A stretch of DNA of 64,000 bases from Ciona intestinalis (lineage: Eukaryota > Chordata > Ascidiacea > Phlebobranchia > Cionidae), in NCBI RefSeq assembly GCF_000224145.3, contig NC_020171.2, forward strand, positions 1,189,391-1,253,390, written 5' to 3'. Under the pieces are notes generated by a model. The model saw nothing but the letters and a program-made list of their open reading frames with translations, did not search any database and had not been told where the DNA came from. Positions within the stretch are counted from its first letter, which is position 1. Each line of letters starts with the position of its first letter. A program made the position numbers and the translations under genes. Positions 34,078 through 44,034 of this stretch are shown in pieces.

Positions 34078-37000
34078 ATGATGATGACGTCATGCTATTA
34101 CGTCACGGTGGTATTCATTGCTATGACGTCAGGTATATGTGCTGGCTTTCTGCAGATACATCCAGCAGAAGAAGCATTGCCGTCTAATAACCCGCGAGGT
34201 AAGAGTTTAAAATAACATAATATTTATTTATATCTTCGAAAAATATAGCGAAAATCATGCTATTCAAAGACTGAAGAGAAGGGAACAACAGCAAAAGTTA
34301 GGGTCGTAGAGATACGGTTATTTCTGTAAATATTCTTTATTTACTACCAAGTGGGACGATAAAAAAAAGAAAACTGTAGCCATCTTACCCCGGCTATAAA
34401 TTGTTAAATATTCAATACTATAATACAGGTTGTGTATTTGGTCGTCAGTTCCACGTCATCGGATCATCATGGCACCCAAACCTTGGTCGTCCATTTGGAA
34501 TCATGTATTGTGTCACGTGTCAGTGCGTCAAAGAGGTAAGATAGAATATGACGTAATTATAAATGATGACGTCAATATTAATCTGATGACGTCGTCGGAA
34601 ATAGAATCGGTGTAAAGTACCGATAACGCTATAGCATCGGCGTAAACCAGTAAATAAAGAATTGTCACTTCAGTTAGTTTGTGTTCGGTTTTAGACTATA
34701 TTATGGTTAAGGACTAAATGATACCGCTTCTTTTTAGGATTTTATAACTTAGACTGGCAACGACTTCATAACCCAATTATAGTTCGTCACGATCAGTTAC
34801 GTCACGACGTGTGTTACGTCACGCTCTGATTTCTTGTCACACTTAAAAGTTTAACGATTGATTTTGATTGAATCATGGCATACATTTATATTTATAATTT
34901 GGAATACTGATCTAAACTAAAACCAAAGTAAGGTGTATTTGGAATATTAGTTTTCTTAATAAAATATTTTATACACAGACCACTGGGCGTTTCAAACCAG
35001 ACGGACAACCAAAGGAAGTTACTCGGGTCACGTGTCATGACGTAAGAAAGGACTGCCCCCACGTCACGTGCAAAGGGGCCAAGGTACCCAGGGGAGGATG
35101 CTGTAAAGTTTGCCCAGACGGTAAGTGGGTTAAAGGGTATTCCCCGTGTTCAATCCTTTTTTTGTAATACTAAACAGGAGAGCATACGTCTAATAAAAGG
35201 GCACGTAATGTACATGGATTTGGCTACAACACCGTCAAGAGTGTGACATTTAAACTGTACGGTTTAAAATATGAGATGCGTAGGCAGTAACAATAGGAAG
35301 AATAGGAACAACTGTTTGATGAAATGGAATCTGTATTGCCACTTTTTACCTGTCAAATATTTTCATAAAAAATATGAATAAATTTCTTTTAATCAAGAGC
35401 TTTTCAATTAACAGGTGAAATGTGAAATAGTTAAGGAAACTTTGATGTTACCTGTTTTAATCATACTACTTTTAAATAAATATGGACTTTTTTTCTTCTG
35501 ACATAGATACAGATACAATTGTGACGTCAGCCGAAGAATTTTCATCGAAAAATGGTGATGTTCCGCTGCCATTGGATATCACTGAAGAAAAATCAATTAA
35601 CCACGACGACTCAAAGGCTGGTGTTGATGAGAAGACAAAAAGTAAGTGTGATGTCATGATAATGTAACACTGATGTACTCATAGGCGCCTATTGTTTAAT
35701 AAAACAGGGTGTGGTTTTTCCATCCATGCTTTTGGGTAATGGGCCAATTCTGGCCTAAATCCCAGGGCCCATGGCATGACATGCTAGGGACCTTACCCAC
35801 TTAGAATAGAGTATCGTCACTAAATTGATATTTTTCACCAGGTTATGTTGCACTGTTAACCAGCAATGATGGTGGGCCATTGTTACGAGCTACGTTTAAC
35901 CTGCACAGGGATAATCTGCATTTTACGATCCAGTATTTGAGGTGAGGGGTGGTTTTAAAGTGATATTGTTTCTACGAGATAACTATGATACACTTTTTAT
36001 CCATTCCCTTAAAAACGTTAACTAAGTAAAAAATATATTAACTAAGTAAATGAATGTAAAATATTTATGTGTTTTAAAATAGTGTTGCCCAATGCTCCTG
36101 TTGTTGCTGCCAAAGATAAGATAAAATGTTAGTAAAAATCTCTTCTGGTATCCTGTTAATGTCTTGGCATCATTTATTTCAAGCTTTTCTTTCTCTCAGG
36201 TCAACCAAACCCACCATTATAGAAATGCTGACTAATGATGATGTCACAATATACACTCATGTAACTGAAATGTCACCAAAGCCAGGACAACCTATTGTTT
36301 GCGGGGTAAAATGGTTTCGAATTGAAAAAAATAAATATTTACTGAAATATAGAACTGTATCCTCACGACCATAAAAGAGCGTTGTTCATTGTTAAAAACA
36401 TTAGGAAATATCAGAAATTTTGTGCTAATGGTATCTTACCCCACAGTACTATAAATAATATGTTTCATTTTTACTTTTAGGTATGGCGTAATCTACCAAA
36501 ACACGTTGTTAGCTCCTTAGATAAAAGGTTGTTGACTCTCAGAGCTGTTTTTGTCCAAACTGGTGCCAATATGACATCACAAGGTCAAATAATACGACAC
36601 AGAGCATTGAGTCGAGGTAAGAACTTTTGCTGATAATTTTATTTTAATATAATATATTTTAAAACTTTGTTACTTTTAGAGAGTTTTAGTTCAAAATATA
36701 TTTTAAAGCTTGAGTTTTAGTAATAAAAAAAATGTTTAAAACTTTTTTCAGAAACTTTTAGTTCGATTTTATCCACGACACCTCTAGATGGAGCTAGTGG
36801 AGCAATTGCGATGATCACCCTTGGCCGACATCGATTCAATAAACTTCATTTTGCCATTTTACTCAGGTAAACTTTAATTAACTAAACTTTGACATTTTAC
36901 AAAGGTTAACTTAAAGTGTTTTTTTAGCATTTAATTATGTGCCAGATAAATATTCTCTAATGTCTTATATTAAATTATTCTTTTTCATAATTTATAGAAG

Positions 37001-40000
37001 TTTAAAATCTATTTTTTTATAAATTTTGTCTTTTTATGATTCAGACGATCTTCTGTGACATCACAACCCACCACAATCACTGTGCGATTACTCAACAATC
37101 AAAACAGAACGTTGCGATCAACCGAGAAAACTCTTCAACCCTCAGTAAATATATTTGTTGAGGTTTCACAAATTCATCTCATAAAATAATATAAATTTTA
37201 GACATGGTAAAATGTGTATATTGTCAAGACCTCCTCCAACCTGTATCTATGTTGGGGCGAAGGGCCATATCTTGTCTAAATTGTGGCTTCTCTGAAAAGA
37301 ACTTCACCCATATAGGATAGAATAGAAGAAAACAAAAGGTTACCAACATATTACATTGATATTTTCAGAGTAATGAGCTAGCTGATGTGTGGTCGACAAA
37401 TTCTGAAATCCTTCGAAGATTGGGTGATGGTTCACTTCATATACAGATGGTTGCTAGGACAACAGGGTCACGTGATAAACAAAGCTACATCGGCAGCGTG
37501 AGAGCAAAAACAACTTGTGACCGTAAGTCTTTATATAATATTAACTTTTATTTGTTTCTTTTTATGGTACCAGAGATTAAAGAATAGTTAATCTGAAAAG
37601 ACAGGATATTGCGGCAAAACTAAAATTGTTAAAACACGCTTAAAGTTAAAAAGAATATTTACATTTATTAGTTAAAAAAAGGTAGTTGCTACACCTATAA
37701 ACAGTCACACCCATTGTTAATCCCCATTTTCTTACAGTGTTGCAAGCTGTTTTATCTGGAAGTGACTGTAGCCTACCAGCCAGTACAGGAGCAGCTGGAT
37801 CCGCGATTCTGAATATTAATTCTGACAACACTGTTTCTTACAAGGTAATTATGTGTGTATTGTTTATGATTTTTAAGGAAGTTTGGTATAGAGATTTGAA
37901 AAGGCATCTCATTTGAAAAGGCGTCCCACATAGGTTGCATATACTGTTACTCATGAGCCAACACAAGGTGTATGAAACAGAACGCCCATGTTATAACGAC
38001 TGTCTTTTTCCTGTCATACACTTTTAACAATATTTTCTTAGGTGGCGCTAGTGGGTATTTCAAGTCGGGTGACCTCAATATCACTGCTTGGAGACTACAG
38101 AAAGAAGCGAACACGCGTAGTAGCCGATCTCACCCCACAATTTGTGAATGGGAAAGCCCAAGGAAGACTGGAAAACCTTAATGGGAAAGAGGTAAATTGG
38201 CAAATATAGGTCTCAGGTGAACCTCACTGAAACCTCATCATCATAGAATAGACTGGTACCAATAAGCCGACATCCCAGGTCCTCATTGAATAAATTAGAA
38301 TGGGACCATTGAGCCCACATAATACACTTTTAACAAAAAATAACTTTTTCCAGATACATCTTTTACTAAGCAACCGTGTGCGTGTTGCCGTGGAAACTGA
38401 ACAAAGCAATAGTGGAGAGCTGGGTGGTCATGTGACTTCTCTCCTTTATGGAGGCCACCAAGCTAGATATAAAGGTAACAAATTTTATCATATGTTTTAG
38501 ACCCCTCATATATGAAACTGTTTCTGAAATTTTCAAACAAATAGTCACTAACAAAAGTTTGGGATAACTTGTAAGCAAGCACAAGGTGTATGAAACAGAA
38601 CACCTGTGTCTCTGCCCCACTACACAAGATAAAAAGTTACATTTATTCATTTATTCATGTTTATAAAGCAGAACTGTATTATAATGAGCAGCATTGCTCT
38701 ACTAATGACGATAAAAAAGTTACACCATTCATTCTGTTATTCCAGGCCTTCCAATTCCTCTTGCTGGTTCTCTAGTACGACCCCCTGTATTCACTGGGGC
38801 TGCAGGTCACGTTTGGCTTGAACTGAATGAAGAATGTCATCTTTATTATGAAATTGGTAAATACATTGTTTTGCATTTTACACTGACTATATTTTAAGTG
38901 TGAAGGATATTCTGTTCAAAGTTTGGTTCAAGGTCACCTATGGCCATATAATACACCTGGCAGCAACAGCAACAACTCATTTTTTCCACATGGTTGTGTT
39001 TTAATTTTATTCTCGGGAGTTATTTTATTACCAAAACAACAGCACATTTAAGTCGCTGTTCCAGTCACATTAAAGTTGAATTCAATTTAGATTTTTCCAG
39101 TCATGTTTTAAAATATGAATACTTTCTTTTACAGTTGTTTCTGGACTAAGCAAAGAGCGTGACACAACATTAGCCGCACATTTACACGGTCTCGCTGAAA
39201 TAGCTGAAACAGAAACTGGACATAAACAACTTTTGAAAGGTTTCTATGGAAAAGAGGTAAGTTTTTATTAAACATAAATTTGTCAAGTTGTTAGCACACT
39301 TGGTNNNNNNNNNNNNNNNNNNNNNNNNNNNNNNNNNNNNNNNNNNNNNNNNNNNNNNNNNNNNNNNNNNNNNNNNCTGACTATATTTTAAGTGTGAAGG
39401 ATATTCTGTTCAAAGTTTGGTTCAAGGTCACCTATGGCCATATAATACACCTGGCAGCAACAGCAACAACTCATTTTTTCCACATGGTTGTGTTTTAATT
39501 TTATTCTCGGGAGTTATTTTATTACCAAAACAACAGCACATTTAAGTCGCTGTTCCAGTCACATTAAAGTTGAATTTAATTTAGATTTTTCCAGTCATGT
39601 TTTAAAATATGAATATTTTCTTTTACAGTTGTTTCTGGACTAAGCAAAGAGCGTGACACAACATTAGCCGCACATTTACACGGTCTCGCTGAAATAGCTG
39701 AAACAGAAACTGGACATAAACAACTTTTGAAAGGTTTCTATGGAAAAGAGGTAAGTTTTTACTAAATATAAATTTGTAAAGTTTTTAACAATATTTTGGG
39801 GTCTTGCCCTGTAACCTATGTGTCACAGGTTAACTTATATCATTTTCTTATATAGGCGCGTGGAATATTAAGAGAGTTATCTTCAGAAATATATGAACAT
39901 CTCAACCAGGGCAATGCTTTTGTACAGGTAATGTCACTTTGAACAAATAGCTTTTTACTTCTGTATTTAATGTACTCCTGTTTTACTGTAAGCGTGTTAT

Positions 40001-42563
40001 CGACTGACTTTTTTTGCATATAATATAACTGTCATGCCTTTTTTTGAATAAGTTTTATATATGAGTGTGTTACTACTACTGTCTTTTTCCCTTCGTTTTG
40101 CTTTTGTAAACTTTTCCGATCTTAGTTACAGTGATAAAATAAAGTCATTCATTTATTTAAAAAAGTTGATAGTATTTACATGAACTAAAAATCTCTTTTC
40201 TTAGATTGCAACAAAGTCAAACCCAGGTGGAGAAATACGTGGTCGTGTTCATATACCAAACACTTGCTCCAGGACAATAGTTAACAAGGCTAACCATAAA
40301 CAAGGTAAATCATCATTTCATATCATTTAAATTTAAGAGCAGGTAAACACAGAACAGTGTAGTTGAAGTGAATGAACGTACTTATTCTACCGTTCCGGAG
40401 CAACGACAGTCGCAACACGAGTGTTCTGTTTTATACACCTTATGCTCGCTTTCGAGTTACCATATTTAACTTTGTGAGTGTATAAGGAACCAGCTAAATT
40501 TTGTAATAAGACTAAATGTTAAATTTATCATTTTTTTACAGATACTTCAGACACAGACCAGAATTCATTAAGTGTTCCAAGCTCTGATGTCACCACGTCA
40601 CGGGTGACTGATCTCGATGCAGTGGTGCATGACGGGGTAATCCCAACATACACCGAGCGTCGTTTGGAGCTTGACCCATCCGCTTGTTACGTCATAGACG
40701 AATGGAAACCCCATGGTAGTGAATGGGCACCAGATTACGACCCAAAATGCACAATATGCGTTTGTGAGGTGGGTGACTTTTGACCCTAGGGGTAAATATG
40801 GGAAATCCGTGAATTAGATAGTTATTAATATTTTAAAAAAATCAAAAATTAAAATTAAAAAACAACTTTTGTAAAATTAAATAAAGTCTGTTTTATACTT
40901 TTAAATCTCCATTTGAAATTTAATGTTTTTTTACAGTCCGGTAGTTCACTTTGCGATCCTGTTTACTGCCCGCCACTAGAGTGCGGCAGACCAGTGGCCA
41001 CCGAAGGGAGCTGTTGTCCAGTGTGTAACGATGGGTTTGGGGAAATACCAACCAAGCATGATGATGGGGCTTCTATAGGTTAGTTTTGTTTTGTTTTTTC
41101 TTTGTTTTCTTTCCTTTTTACATGTCTTACTCTTATCGTTCTATACAATTGTTTCCCATTGCTCCAAATAATCACTCACAAAGTTACACATGTGGTTATA
41201 ACGACTGCCGCTGCCCCGCAAGGGTGTATTGCATTTAATTGGATTCTTATTCATGTTGTACACTTGTTTTTCGGCGCTTATTTTAATTGAATTTTGTTTA
41301 TATTTCAGGATCTCTGTTTGGGTCTCCATTTACACAACTCGATCAAAAAGAAGACGAGAAAGAAAAAGAGAAAGAAGGTAAGATTCCGAATAAATAAATA
41401 GACGTAACTTGTTCATTTTCCCGTGCCGAGACAACGAAAGTCGTTATAACAGGAGTGTTCTGTTTCATACATCTCGTGCTCGCGAAAAAAACGGTAAATT
41501 GTATTTTATTCACAAAAACAATCTTTACAGGTTGCTACTACGGGGGCGATGGACAAATACACGCGATAGGTTCATGGTGGCATCCATATTTTAAACGATT
41601 CGGCCACGTATCGTGCGTGAACTGCACGTGTAGGCCAGACGGTGAAATTGTGTGTGGAAAAATTACGTGCCCGCCAGTAACGTGCTCAAATCCTATCAAA
41701 CAAAATCCGAGAGATTGCTGTAAAACTTGCCCAGGTAAATATGTAAATGAATGAATGAATGTGGATTATGTAGCCTTGCGTGTCGGACAAGACAGTCGTT
41801 ATAACACGTTCTAAATAAACGGATGAAACTTGCTTTACCCTTGCTTGTCAGGACAACGACAGTCGTTATAACACGTGTGTTCTGTTTCATACCTCGTGAC
41901 CGCTTAGGCTACGAGTTACTACATGTTGTGGGTGAACGAGTGAAACGTGTTTATATGTGGCTGATACTTTAAACATCCATAAGCGGTAACTGGCTTGGAG
42001 AAATTGTTTTGCTTGTTGGCTACAAATAATTGTCAAAAGTTTATTTTAATTCCAAGTTTTCTAAATTTACATTCTGAACAGAGGTCACACGTCACGAACT
42101 ACGTCACGAATCACGTGACCATCGCATGCAGGACGACAGCGTGTCCAGGATGTGTCAGTTTGGTCGTGAGCTACGAGCACCCGGGGAAAAATGGACGCTT
42201 GGATATCTGGGCAGAAGAAACCTTGAATGTATAGAATGCGAATGTGCTGTAAGTATTTCTGGCCACAAAGTGCATGAAATAACTTGTTTTTTCGTCGCGT
42301 ATCGTAACCCGGATATTCTGTTTCATACACCTCATGCTGGCTTACGAATTATCGAATATGTAATAATACTAATGTATCTCAAAAATAGTTTTACTAAAAA
42401 CCTTTTTTTTAATTTCCAGACCCATGGTGTGAAACACAAGTGCCGCAAAAACTGTCCAGCTGTCAGTCATGAATGCAGTCGAGTGGAACGAAACGTTTCC
42501 GGTTGCTGCCCATGGCGTTGCGCGGACCGTCAGAGGTCGACCGAGAGATTTCCGTTTTCGTAA
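34078..42563 (+). CDS. CHRD: Chordin, secreted BMP antagonist
   Basis: Exons: 34078-34198, 34429-34535, 34979-35120, 35507-35641, 35842-35941, 36200-36305, 36481-36616, 36752-36866, 37045-37144, 37369-37522, 37738-37844, 38042-38191, 38354-38474, 38746-38856, 39135-39256 (or 39629-39750), 39856-39927, 40205-40304, 40542-40768, 40937-41078, 41309-41377, 41531-41734, 42082-42248, 42420-42563. One copy of exon 15 gives 2952 nt, or 983 residues (human 955). Order is a signal peptide (residues 1-24), cysteine-rich VWC repeat CR1 (about 41-123, with CKGAKVPRGGCCKVCP), CHRD repeats (about 168-666), then CR2 (from C715), CR3 (about 813-880, WWHPYFKRFGHVSCVNCTC) and CR4 (about 918-975). This is the complete chordin layout. 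Chordin binds BMPs outside the cell through its CR modules. An in-frame ATG lies upstream at 33973, but the signal peptide favours 34078-34084. A Lys/Glu-rich linker (41309-41377) separates CR2 and CR3. Confidence 0.95.
34290..34405. repeat. Family A MITE fragment
   Basis: GTCGTAGAGATACGGTTATT, TTTACTACCAAGTGGGACGA and CCATCTTACCCCGGCTATA: right half only. Intron 1 of chordin. Confidence 0.65.
35698..35815. repeat. Family D element, inverted
   Basis: GGTAATGGGCCAATTCTGGC, AAATCCCAGGGCCCATGGCA and GGACCTTACCCACTTAGAAT. Intron 4 of chordin. Confidence 0.55.
36325..36455. repeat. Family A MITE, inverted fragment
   Basis: ACTGTATCCTCACGACCATA to GGTATCTTACCCCACAGTAC: right part of the inverted element. 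Intron 6 of chordin; it begins about 20 bp after the donor of exon 6. Confidence 0.65.
37945..38035. repeat. Family B element
   Basis: TACTCATGAGCCAACACAAG, GTGTATGAAACAGAACGCCC. Intron 11 of chordin; ends just before the exon 12 acceptor. Confidence 0.65.
38560..38665. repeat. Family B element
   Basis: GGATAACTTGTAAGCAAGCA, GTGTATGAAACAGAACACCT, ending TTACATTTATTCATTTATTC. Intron 13 of chordin. Confidence 0.7.
38880..39778. repeat. Near-identical exon 15 segments around an N gap
   Basis: About 38882-39304 and 39377-39778 are near-identical, each containing chordin exon 15 (39135-39256; 39629-39750), separated by 72 N (39305-39376). Exon 15 is 122 nt with phase 1 in and phase 0 out, so using both copies would break the frame. 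Unmerged haplotypes are the likely cause. Confidence 0.85.
40365..40480. repeat. Family B element
   Basis: GAATGAACGTACTTATTCTA, then CACGAGTGTTCTGTTTTATA and CACCTTATGCTCGC. Intron 17 of chordin. Confidence 0.65.
41395..41490. repeat. Family B element
   Basis: GACGTAACTTGTTCATTTTC to TTCATACATCTCGTGCTCGC. Intron 20 of chordin, 40 bp before the CR3 exon. Confidence 0.65.
41740..41935. repeat. Family B element with partial duplicate
   Basis: A truncated copy (GAATGAATGAATGTGG...GACAGTCGTTATAACACG, parts given) is followed by a longer one ending GAGTTACTACATGTTGTGGG. Intron 21 of chordin. Confidence 0.65.
42255..42365. repeat. Family B element, worn
   Basis: TTGTTTTTTCGTCGCGTATC, TTTCATACACCTCATGCTGG, CTTACGAATTATCG. 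Intron 22 of chordin. Confidence 0.55.
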
Positions 42564-42649
42564 GATGGTTTTCCACGCTTGCCTTTTTGTTTATATCACT
42601 GTTTGATATTGTGCCTGTGCTGTGGTTGCATTACATTCCAATTACGTTT

Positions 42650-42655
42650 AATAAA
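42650..42655 (+). terminator. Chordin poly(A) signal
   Basis: AATAAA 87 bp beyond the chordin stop codon; the first canonical hexamer on this strand. Confidence 0.65.
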
Positions 42656-42663
42656 CGAAGTAT

Positions 42664-43240
42664 TTTTTGACACATTTCATACAAAATCTGCACTTTTCTA
42701 GTCCGTGTTCCGGTGTCGTGATATATTTGGACTGAATTTGGTTTGGGTGCTATTGCGCATGCGCCGCCACTATACGCACGCGCATACATGACAACATGGT
42801 CAAGTATCTCATGTCCATATTGTCGGCACCCTATATGTCACGCGGCAATAAAATACGCAACATACACCTCTGCTAGTATACTAGCAAGAATTTAATACGT
42901 TCTAGGTAAAAATATACCGTTATGGTTACATGTTATTGTTCTATAAGTAAAATATAGACTTAAGTTTCAAATGCTGCAAAATGTATAAAGACACCCATGT
43001 TATAGCCGAACATCACATACATACGAACATACCATGTAGCTGTACATGATGTATAAAGAAGACATCCATGTTAGAAATGTAAATTTCCGCATCACGCTTT
43101 CCAAATAGAAATGACGCGTTGTTTTATGACGAAATAGGGATATGTGTATTTAGAGCCTGTTCGCTAGCTCGCGGGGTGAACGACCTGTACAGTACGTCGT
43201 CATGATGCTGATATCAAAAGAGACGAATCATACGCCGTGC
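42664..43240. other. Spacer between chordin and FABP
   Basis: CG-containing sequence at 42700-42850, family C units at about 42980-43075 (ACACCCATGTTATAGCCG; TGTATAAAGAAGACATCCAT), and then likely FABP promoter sequence including GATATCAAAAGAGACG just before the TATA box. No coding exon seen. Confidence 0.5.
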
Positions 43241-43248
43241 TATATAAA
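43241..43248 (+). promoter_or_regulatory. TATA box, probably of the FABP gene
   Basis: TATATAAAGG in a short GC-richer region (TGCTATATAAAGGAACAGGG). Start of transcription would fall near 43272. The FABP start codon is 760 bp further on, so an intron in the 5' UTR is likely; an acceptor TTTTCTACCCAG ends at 44003. Confidence 0.5.
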
Positions 43249-43367
43249 GGAACAGGGTGGGGAAATCATGTACAGATTTCGCATACTGCTTTCAAGGTGC
43301 ACTGTTCTACAGTTTGAAAGTGTAACTTGAAAGAGCAATCTGTTTAGTCGGTTTTTGTTTAAGTTCA

Positions 43368-43703
43368 ATGCCTATATACACGTTATGTGCATTCTGTGGC
43401 CATTGGGCTGTATCAATTGTTAAATTGGTGATATTTTGCTACATATTTTCGCATATTAAGTTATTTAGTTATTTTGCGGCTAAATCATTGCGATTTTTAG
43501 TTACCGCTTCCTTTAAAGAGCAAATTACTGCACAAAGCGCGAGGTATAATCAAGAAAAAGCGTGTGCGCCGTTTTTGAGCAAAGCGTTTTCTGTGGCAGT
43601 CACGACTGCGTATCAAAACAGTTTAAGCCTAAAGGGGTATAGGACAATGTGTGTCTTAGTTTCGAGTAATAAACGGTTTATTGAATCGTTTTATAAAGAA
43701 TAA
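43368..43703 (+). CDS. Hypothetical 111-codon open frame
   Basis: Uninterrupted frame located about 100 bp after the TATA box at 43241, in the presumed 5' UTR or first intron of FABP. The translation has a hydrophobic stretch at residues 14-50 (HWAVSIVKLVIFCYIFSHIK) and a basic, Ser-rich remainder. No family recognised, no repeat overlap. It may be chance; the argument for it is length in an AT-rich region and the nearby promoter. Confidence 0.2.
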   Translation: MPIYTLCAFCGHWAVSIVKLVIFCYIFSHIKLFSYFAAKSLRFLVTASFKEQITAQSARYNQEKACAPFLSKAFSVAVTTAYQNSLSLKGYRTMCVLVSSNKRFIESFYKE

Positions 43704-44034
43704 ACGTTTGGGGTAACACAAAGAGAATTTAATAATGTGGAAATGTAGGTATTACTAGCTCAAAAAAAAATTTAGTTACAGATAGCTCAAAAACTATTGA
43801 GAACGGGTCCTTTTATACTATAGGCTACTCGACAAACATAATGATAACTTTCGTTGTGTGTCTGAGTATATTGATTCTCGCGTATAGCGTCTTATTGAGA
43901 AAGCGCAAACAATGTAGAGTACACTTTAGTATAAGAACTGAGGCATATTTTCTTATTTCAATTTCTAAACCTTTTTTGACTAACCACTGTCGTTTTCTAC
44001 CCAGAAAGTTAGACTACTAAAAAAACAATTCAAA

